A stretch of DNA of 10,602 bases from an uncultured Mycoplasmatota bacterium (GTDB lineage: Bacteria; Bacillota_I; Bacilli_A; RF39; UBA660), in assembly GCA_900551925.1 (NCBI GenBank), contig URXR01000041.1, forward strand, positions 1-10,602, given 5' to 3'. Shown in pieces: positions 6,046 through 10,602 of the stretch (the stretch's first letter is position 1; each line of letters opens with the position of its first letter). A program made the position numbers and the translations under genes. The notes under the pieces are model-generated. The model was not told the DNA's origin. It saw nothing but the letters and a program-made list of their open reading frames with translations, and ran no database searches.

Positions 6046-6073
6046 ATATTACTTATCATTATTTAGTTCTTTT
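6035..6073. terminator. Shared bidirectional terminator of uvsE and rbfA
   Basis: A 14-bp perfect stem (6035-6048 with 6060-6073; arm AAAAGAACTAAATA and its complement) closes an 11-nt loop. T runs follow on both strands. The uvsE stop (6043-6045) is inside the left arm and the rbfA stop (6049-6051) is in the loop, so the ends of both coding regions form the hairpin. Confidence 0.8.
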
Positions 6074-6393
6074 AATTTAGCTTCAATATTTTCTCCATAT
6101 TCAATAGAGGTATCATAATAAAAACTTATCTGTGGCATTTTTCTTATCTCAATTTTCTTAGAAAGTTCAAGTTCAATAAAGTTACTAGCTCTATTTAAAG
6201 CCTTTTCTATGTCTTCTTTCTTACTTCTATCTAAACAAGTAAAATATACTTTAGCATATGATAAATCATTAGAAACATCACAATCAGTAATAGATACTAA
6301 TTTTATCTCTGGATCTTTTATTTCTTCTAAAATAATATTACTTATTTCTTTAGTAAAAAGACTACCTACTTTTTTAGATTTTAAAGTTTTCAT
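6049..6393 (-). CDS. rbfA: Ribosome-binding factor A
   Basis: This 114-residue protein is a single KH-like domain that binds the immature 30S subunit near the 5' end of 16S rRNA and assists its late maturation. Family features are the N-terminal helix ending in EEIKDPEIKLVSITD (23-37), SYAKVYF (45-51), and the C-terminal MPQISFYYDTSIEYGENIEAKL stretch starting at residue 86. Length is normal. It is the last gene of the operon; its ATG overlaps the infB TGA (ATGA), and GGAGG inside the end of infB serves as its ribosome binding site, implying translational coupling. In Bacillus, rbfA is followed by truB and ribC; here the operon ends at a terminator shared with uvsE. Confidence 0.95.
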   Translation of the reverse strand: MKTLKSKKVGSLFTKEISNIILEEIKDPEIKLVSITDCDVSNDLSYAKVYFTCLDRSKKEDIEKALNRASNFIELELSKKIEIRKMPQISFYYDTSIEYGENIEAKLKELNNDK

Positions 6394-8498
6394 CTTTTTA
6401 TTTCCTCCATAGTATAAGTTTCAATGATATCTTTTTCTTTAATATCATTAAAGTTTTCAATAGTAATACCACATTCAATACCTTTTTTAACTTCATTAGC
6501 CTTATCCTTACCACGTTGAAGTGAAGCAATATTTCCATCATAAATAACTATACCATCACGAATAACTCTAGCTTTTTCACCATTTTTTATAACTCCTTCA
6601 GTTACATAACATCCCGCAATAGTACCAACTTTTGAAAATTTAAATAATTGTCTAACTTCAGCTTCTCCTAAAACTTTTTCCTCATATTCAGGATCAAGCA
6701 TTCCTACAATAGCTTCTTCTATTTCTTCAATTATCTTATATATTACATTATGAAGTCTAATATCTACTCCATATTCTTTAGCAAGTTCCACTGTTTTATT
6801 ACTTGGTCTTACATTAAATCCTATAACTATAGCATCAGAAGCATTAGCTAAAATAATATCACTTTCCGTAATAGTACCTACACCACTTCTAATTACTTCT
6901 ACTTTTACATCATGAGAATCAATCTTGGAAAGTGATTGCTTAATTGCTTCTTCACTACCTTTAACATCAGTTTTTAAAACTACACTTATTGTTTTAGTAC
7001 CTTCTTTTACCTTACTAAATAAATCTTCTAAAGTCATACCAGATCTATTAGTATCAGCTTCTTTAGCCCTTAATTTTCTTTCATCTGAAACTTTACGAGC
7101 TTCTTTCTCAGTTTCAAAAGCCATAAAACGATCACCTGCTACTGGAAGATCATTAAGTCCTGTAATTTCAACTGGAGTACTTGGCCCTGCTGTAGCTATA
7201 TTTTCTCCCTTATCGTTTTTTAATGTTCTAACCTTTCCATAATTAACTCCCACTACTACTGGATCACCTAAACGCAAAGTACCATTTTGAATAAGTAATG
7301 TAGCAACAGTACCAATATTTTTATCAAGTCTAGCTTCAATTACTGAACCTGTTGCATATCTATTAGGATTAGCTTTTAATTCTTCCATATCAGCAACTAA
7401 TAATATATTTTCTAAAAGTTCATCTATCCCCATCTTAGTTCTAGCAGAAATCTTATTAACTAAAGTATCTCCACCCCACTCTTCAGGAGTAAGTCCATAT
7501 TCAGAAAGTTCGGTAAGCACTTTTTCAGAATTAGCTTCTGGTAAATCCATCTTATTAATAGCTACAATAATAGGTACCTTCGCTGCTTTGGCATGATCAA
7601 TTGCTTCAATAGTTTGAGGTTTTACCCCATCAGTTGCCGAAACAATGATGATAACAATATCTGTAACCGAAGCTCCCCTAGCTCTCATTTCAGTAAAAGC
7701 TTCATGTCCAGGAGTATCAATAAAAGTAATAAATCTATCTTTAACCTTTACTTGATAAGCCCCAATATGTTGAGTTATACCACCAGCTTCCCCACTTACT
7801 ACATTAGCCTGACGAATAGCATCTAAAAGTGAAGTTTTTCCATGATCAACATGACCCATTATAGTAACTACTGGAGGTCTTTCTACTAAATCTTCTTCCT
7901 TATCAATAATTTCATATTCTTCAAAATTAGAAATATCTCTAGTTTCTTCTTTCTTTAACTCTTTTCCATAATCCAAAACTAATAATTCTGCCGCTTGAAA
8001 ATCAAGAGCTTGATTTAAATTAGCCATAGCTCCTAAATCAAATAATTTTTTAATTAAAACAGCAGGATTTTCCCCTAAAAGATCAGCAATATCTTTTACT
8101 GTCATTCCCTCTTTATAAACAATTATCTTATCCAAAGAATCCTTATTAGTTTTTAATTTTTCTTTATGCTTATATAAGTTCTTTTTAGCTTTTAGATATT
8201 CCTTATTATCATTTTTCTTAGAAACTGGTTGTCTTTTCATTTTCTTAGTTGATTCACTAATAGTAGGATCAATACGCAAATCTTTTTCTAGTTCATCATC
8301 ATCTACTACTTCTTCTAAAAAAGTCTCATCTTCTAACTTCTCATTATCAGAAACCAAAGCATTATCTAAAAGAATAATATCTTCTTCTGTTAACATATCA
8401 TCTTCCTTTTTAGCTTTTATTTCTAACTTTTCACAAAGTTTTATGATATCCTCTAATGTTTTATCAACATCAACAGCATATTCTTTTAAACTCATCAT
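6390..8498 (-). CDS. infB: Translation initiation factor IF-2
   Basis: This GTPase delivers initiator fMet-tRNA to the 30S subunit and promotes 50S joining. Counting from the ATG at 8498 (702 residues), an acidic, low-complexity N-terminal region (to about 120) is followed by an IF2-N module (about 127-180). The G domain carries GHVDHGKT (G1, about 215-222), GGITQHIG (G2, 239-246), DTPGHE (G3, 261-266), NKMD (G4, 315-318) and SA in KISART (G5, about 351-352), then the two beta-barrels and the tRNA-binding C domain. Size is close to Bacillus IF-2 and shorter than E. coli IF-2. Start choice is uncertain: two GTG codons at 8510 and 8507 and ATGs at 8498 and 8495 are in frame. I prefer 8498 because GGTG sits 6 nt upstream. 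It ends TGA, overlapping rbfA. No ylxQ (L7Ae-like) gene intervenes before it, and no ylxP follows. Confidence 0.95.
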   Translation of the reverse strand: MMSLKEYAVDVDKTLEDIIKLCEKLEIKAKKEDDMLTEEDIILLDNALVSDNEKLEDETFLEEVVDDDELEKDLRIDPTISESTKKMKRQPVSKKNDNKEYLKAKKNLYKHKEKLKTNKDSLDKIIVYKEGMTVKDIADLLGENPAVLIKKLFDLGAMANLNQALDFQAAELLVLDYGKELKKEETRDISNFEEYEIIDKEEDLVERPPVVTIMGHVDHGKTSLLDAIRQANVVSGEAGGITQHIGAYQVKVKDRFITFIDTPGHEAFTEMRARGASVTDIVIIIVSATDGVKPQTIEAIDHAKAAKVPIIVAINKMDLPEANSEKVLTELSEYGLTPEEWGGDTLVNKISARTKMGIDELLENILLVADMEELKANPNRYATGSVIEARLDKNIGTVATLLIQNGTLRLGDPVVVGVNYGKVRTLKNDKGENIATAGPSTPVEITGLNDLPVAGDRFMAFETEKEARKVSDERKLRAKEADTNRSGMTLEDLFSKVKEGTKTISVVLKTDVKGSEEAIKQSLSKIDSHDVKVEVIRSGVGTITESDIILANASDAIVIGFNVRPSNKTVELAKEYGVDIRLHNVIYKIIEEIEEAIVGMLDPEYEEKVLGEAEVRQLFKFSKVGTIAGCYVTEGVIKNGEKARVIRDGIVIYDGNIASLQRGKDKANEVKKGIECGITIENFNDIKEKDIIETYTMEEIKR

Positions 8499-8517
8499 AT
8501 CTATCACCACTTTCTTT

Positions 8518-8778
8518 TTATTTTAATAATTCTAAAAGTTCTTCATATACCTTATCATCAATTTGTATTTCTAAATGCTTTTCTAATATTTTACTTTTTT
8601 TAGCTTTTAAAATTACTTCCTCATCTTTCTTTAAATAAGCTCCACGTCCATTAAGCTTACCAGTTAAATCTACTTTTACTTCTCCTTCTGGAGTTCTAAC
8701 TACTCTAACTAGTTCTTTTTTAGGTAATTTTTCATGAGTAACTGTACAAGTTCTCATTGGTATTTTACGTATTTTCAT
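8518..8778 (-). CDS. rnpM: YlxR/RnpM-family RNA-binding protein (DUF448)
   Basis: This 86-residue basic protein has the DUF448 signatures PMRTCTVTHEK (7-17), LVRVVRTPEGEV (23-34) and GRGAYL (44-49). YlxR was recently renamed RnpM in Bacillus because it binds RNase P RNA and modulates its activity; family members always travel with nusA-infB. The start codon overlaps the nusA stop by one base (TAATG), and AGGTG near the end of nusA supplies the ribosome binding site, so translation is coupled. It ends about 19 nt before the preferred infB start. Confidence 0.93.
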   Translation of the reverse strand: MKIRKIPMRTCTVTHEKLPKKELVRVVRTPEGEVKVDLTGKLNGRGAYLKKDEEVILKAKKSKILEKHLEIQIDDKVYEELLELLK

Positions 8779-9848
8779 TATTCACCTATTTTTATATTTA
8801 TACCCATTTCTTGAGCTTGCTCACTATTTTTAACATCAATCTTATATTTAGTAAGACGAGAAGCAAGTTTAACATTTTGTCCCTTTTTACCTAAAGCTAA
8901 AGAAAAATCATCACCATCCGCAATTGCTAAAGCTTCACATTTTTTAGGATCAAGTATATAAACACTCACATTTTTAGCAGGACTAAGAGCATTCTTAATA
9001 AACTCTTCCTTATCTTCAGCAAATTTAACAATATCTAATTTTTCTCCTGATAACTCCTTAATAATATTAGCTATTCTAGAACCTTTCTCTCCAATACAAC
9101 ATCCAATTGGATCGATATTAGCATATTCAGAATATACTGCAACTTTACTACGAGAGCCAGCATCTCTAGCAACACCATAAATAACAACTGAACCATCAGC
9201 AAGTTCTGGTATTTCAAGTTCAAATAATCTTTTAACAAAATTATAATGACTTCTAGAAAGTAAAATAATAGTACCTTTATTATTACTACTTACTTTTGTA
9301 ACATATGCTTTTAAATTAGAACCCATTTCTATTTTTTCATTACCAATAAGTTCACTCTTAGGAAGTATTCCATTAGTTCTTCCTAAATCTATATAATAGT
9401 TATTCTCATCTTCAAGGGCAACTGTTCCTGAAACTAATTCCCCTTCCTTATCTTTAAATTCTAAATTTAAACTATCTCGTTCAGCTTCACGAATTTTTTG
9501 CACTACTACTTGTTTCGCCGTCGAAGCTGCTACTCTACCAAAATTTTCTGGAGTTACTTCTTCATATACTAAATCTCCTAGATTCAAAGTCTTATCTATA
9601 GCTCTAGCATCCTTCAAAGAAATTTCTATTTCATTATCTTCAGGCTCTTCCACTACTGTTTTATATGAATCTATTCTTATATCACCAGTATCTCTATTAA
9701 TACTAACTTTAGCATTAGTACGTGAATTAAAATTCTTTTTATAAGCTGATAAAAGAGCCAGTTCCATAGCTTCAAAAATTATATCTCTATCAATATGTTT
9801 TTCCTTTTCTAAAGTATCAACTGCTTTTAAAAATTCTTCACCATTCAT
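8778..9848 (-). CDS. nusA: Transcription termination/antitermination factor NusA
   Basis: This 356-residue RNA polymerase-associated factor promotes pausing and hairpin-dependent termination. The domain order is the standard Gram-positive one: N-terminal RNAP-binding domain (1 to about 125, with EVTPENFGRVAA near 97-108 and KQVVVQKIREAER), S1 domain (about 135-200), KH1 with GEKGSRIANIIKEL GxxG loop (about 253-266) and KH2 with GKKGQN (about 320-325). It lacks the C-terminal acidic repeats of proteobacterial NusA, as in Bacillus. Length is normal. GGAGGAG precedes the ATG and is encoded by the last codons of rimP; the two genes overlap by one base (TAATG). Confidence 0.96.
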   Translation of the reverse strand: MNGEEFLKAVDTLEKEKHIDRDIIFEAMELALLSAYKKNFNSRTNAKVSINRDTGDIRIDSYKTVVEEPEDNEIEISLKDARAIDKTLNLGDLVYEEVTPENFGRVAASTAKQVVVQKIREAERDSLNLEFKDKEGELVSGTVALEDENNYYIDLGRTNGILPKSELIGNEKIEMGSNLKAYVTKVSSNNKGTIILLSRSHYNFVKRLFELEIPELADGSVVIYGVARDAGSRSKVAVYSEYANIDPIGCCIGEKGSRIANIIKELSGEKLDIVKFAEDKEEFIKNALSPAKNVSVYILDPKKCEALAIADGDDFSLALGKKGQNVKLASRLTKYKIDVKNSEQAQEMGINIKIGE

Positions 9849-10084
9849 TACTTTTCTCCTCCTTTTTCCTTTGATGACACATCAAGAACATAACTTTCTT
9901 TAATAAAATCATGCTTATCTAAAATAGGATTTATAATATTAGTAGCCTCTACTATTTTATCTAAGTCTAATATTTCTTCACTATCTAATACTATTCTAAG
10001 TTCTCCATTTAAATATTCAATACTATCTATTTTGACATTTATCTCATTCAAAGGTCCTTCCAAAACTTTTTTTATTTTTTCCAT
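9848..10084 (-). CDS. rimP: RimP-like ribosome maturation protein, N-terminal domain only
   Basis: This product of only 78 residues aligns with the N-terminal domain of RimP (DUF150), which aids 30S assembly. Visible family features are an early PLNEINVKIDSIEY strand, LRIVLDS (about 30-36), and the end of the domain, IKESYVLDVSS. In standard RimP (about 150 residues) this continues as SPGLDRPL and an SH3-like C-terminal domain that contacts ribosomal protein S12. Here it ends in SKEKGGEK, whose codons supply the nusA ribosome binding site. No frameshift remnant is possible because nusA starts immediately. The ATG at 10084 is 5 nt after AAGGAGG; the adjacent ATG at 10087 is too close to it. 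A longer frame from GTG 10126 starts inside a leader hairpin and is rejected. It is the first gene of the operon. Confidence 0.82.
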   Translation of the reverse strand: MEKIKKVLEGPLNEINVKIDSIEYLNGELRIVLDSEEILDLDKIVEATNIINPILDKHDFIKESYVLDVSSKEKGGEK

Positions 10085-10094
10085 CATTACCTCC

Positions 10095-10130
10095 TTAAAA
10101 ACGAAACAAAAGTGGGGTTTTCCCACTTCG
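10095..10130 (-). promoter_or_regulatory. Leader hairpin of the rimP-nusA-infB operon, possible attenuator
   Basis: On the minus strand AAGTGGG (plus 10122-10128) pairs perfectly with CCCACTT (10110-10116) around AAAAC, then runs into the interrupted T-rich stretch TTGTTTCGTTTTT just before the rimP ribosome binding site. The hairpin lies wholly in the short leader between the promoter and rimP. A strong GC stem with a broken U tract is what a NusA-dependent terminator looks like; autoregulation of the Bacillus nusA operon by leader termination is known to me from the literature. Confidence 0.55.
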
Positions 10131-10140
10131 TTGTAATTAA

Positions 10141-10168
10141 ATTATACCATAAAATATTTAAAAAGCAA
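10141..10168 (-). promoter_or_regulatory. Promoter of the rimP-nusA-ylxR-infB-rbfA operon
   Basis: Minus-strand TTGCTT (plus 10163-10168) and a perfect TATAAT (10141-10146) are 16 nt apart, with TGG before the -10 (extended -10). Predicted transcription start is near 10134, giving a leader of about 50 nt that contains the hairpin. Confidence 0.75.
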
Positions 10169-10194
10169 TATTTTTACTACTATTTTTAAATATT
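10153..10194. repeat. 12-bp AT-only inverted repeat across the rhodanese stop and operon promoter
   Basis: AATATTTAAAAA (10153-10164) and its exact reverse complement (10183-10194) flank an 18-nt loop. One arm covers the end of the rhodanese gene and the other covers the spacer plus two bases of the -35 box of the rimP promoter. It could be a weak terminator for the rhodanese gene or an operator-like site. It contains no G or C, so chance is a real alternative. Confidence 0.4.
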
Positions 10195-10480
10195 ACCCCG
10201 TTAAATAATCATGATATCCTCCTAAAACATTTACTACTTTATATCCCTTTTTAGATAACTTATCACAAACTCCTACACTTTCTAATCCTTGCGAACAATA
10301 TATATAATACTCTTCATCCTTATTTAAATATTTAGCAGGATTTCCAAGTAAAAAAGTTATAGGAATATTTTTACTGCTAGGTATTGAGCCCAATTTATAT
10401 AAAAAATTCTTCCTAATATCTATTATTTTAACTCTACCAATCATACCTTTAAGTTCACTAGCTCTTATACTCTTATACAT
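10193..10480 (-). CDS. Single-domain rhodanese-like sulfurtransferase
   Basis: This 95-residue protein consists of one rhodanese domain and has no signal peptide. It shows the conserved IIDIRK strand-loop (Asp21, Arg23), IPSSKNIPITFL (33-44), and the active-site loop YCSQGLES with catalytic Cys62 followed by the helix VGVCDKLSKKGY, ending in NVLGGYHDYL. Such proteins carry persulfide sulfur on the cysteine and pass it to thiols or cyanide; the partner is unknown. The cysteine desulfurase about 6 kb away could be a source (speculation). The ATG at 10480 has GGAGG at 7-nt spacing. It is transcribed in the same direction as the rimP operon, but that operon has its own strong promoter, so readthrough is optional. 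Confidence 0.9.
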   Translation of the reverse strand: MYKSIRASELKGMIGRVKIIDIRKNFLYKLGSIPSSKNIPITFLLGNPAKYLNKDEEYYIYCSQGLESVGVCDKLSKKGYKVVNVLGGYHDYLTG

Positions 10481-10506
10481 ATATATTCCTCCTTATATAT
10501 TGTATG

Positions 10507-10536
10507 AATATAATTTCCCTTTGGCCAACATATCAA
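10507..10536 (-). promoter_or_regulatory. Candidate promoter of the rhodanese gene
   Basis: Minus-strand TTGATA (plus 10531-10536) and TATATT (10507-10512) are 18 nt apart. The predicted start is near 10500, about 20 nt before the ATG, and just upstream of GGAGG. An alternative -10, TACAAT, lies a few bases downstream. Confidence 0.5.
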
Positions 10537-10555
10537 TAGTATTTACTTTAAAATA

Positions 10556-10602
10556 AAAATCCACTAGTTTAACTAGTGGTTTTTCTATGAGGCCTATAAG
10601 GC
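10556..10602. repeat. Hairpin with flanking A/T runs and a second, cut-off inverted repeat at the right edge
   Basis: CCACTAGT (10561-10568) and ACTAGTGG (10572-10579) form a perfect 8-bp stem with a 3-nt loop, with AAAAAT before and TTTTT after, so it could terminate in both directions. Immediately after, GCCT-ATA-AGGC begins another inverted repeat that the window edge truncates. The geometry (8-bp stem, 3-nt loop, GTGG then T run) resembles the hairpin at the left edge. The end of an IS200/IS605-type or other dispersed element is possible, but no transposase is present. Confidence 0.45.

Noticed and set aside
6925..7242. Open frame of 105 codons on the plus strand inside infB
   Set aside because: It is antisense to a well-conserved IF-2 region, has no ribosome binding site, and its composition is typical of a shadow frame. 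The same holds for the plus-strand frames at 1129, 6209, 7593 and 8456.
9848..10126. A 92-residue version of RimP starting at GTG 10126
   Set aside because: Its first codons lie inside the leader hairpin, and the strong AAGGAGG precedes the ATG at 10084. The extra 14 residues do not resemble RimP.
1..10602. A CRISPR array, prophage or complete defence system
   Set aside because: There are no regularly spaced direct repeats and no integrase, transposase, Cas, restriction or other defence genes. The accessory genes at the left are isolated single units.

Overview
The window looks like chromosomal DNA from a low-GC Gram-positive bacterium: very AT-rich, strong AGGAGG-type ribosome binding sites, TATAAT-type promoters, hairpin-plus-T-run terminators, and a Bacillus-like translation-factor operon. 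Trp is written TGG wherever I checked, so the standard bacterial code (table 11) fits better than the Mycoplasma code. The lysine/isoleucine-rich proteins and small gene set suggest a reduced Bacilli or Erysipelotrichia/RF39-like lineage, but I cannot place it more exactly from sequence alone.

Left block (1-2360, minus strand): short hairpins at the edge, then three separately spaced accessory genes. They are a membrane-anchored XRE-type regulator, a two-part YjbR/MmcQ-like protein, and a protein resembling the Imm5 family of putative immunity proteins. The latter two have clear extended -10 promoters (TGnTATAAT).

Middle block (2400-6045): an elongator tRNA-Met(CAT) with its own promoter and terminator, a short single-stranded DNA-binding protein without the usual acidic tail, and a SufS-type cysteine desulfurase, all on the minus strand. 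A HIT-family nucleotide hydrolase and a UV damage endonuclease (uvsE) follow on the plus strand.

Right block (6049-10480, minus strand): the operon rimP-nusA-ylxR-infB-rbfA, tightly packed with stop/start overlaps at rimP/nusA (TAATG), nusA/ylxR (TAATG) and infB/rbfA (ATGA). It couples transcription elongation/termination (NusA), RNase P modulation (YlxR/RnpM), translation initiation (IF-2) and 30S maturation (RimP, RbfA). RimP is only about 78 residues and consists of the N-terminal domain alone. The operon has a strong extended -10 promoter followed by a leader hairpin that could be an attenuator. Upstream lies a single-domain rhodanese. rbfA and uvsE converge tail-to-tail, 3 nt apart, and share a 14-bp hairpin that contains both stop codons.

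I found no clear new multi-gene system. The most unusual observations are the half-size RimP, the possible NusA-type leader attenuator, the stop-codon-embedding bidirectional terminator, a tRNA promoter lying inside the ssb terminator, and an orphan Imm5-like gene. Both window ends carry compact hairpins that look like repeated-element ends, so this may be a contig that broke at repeats.
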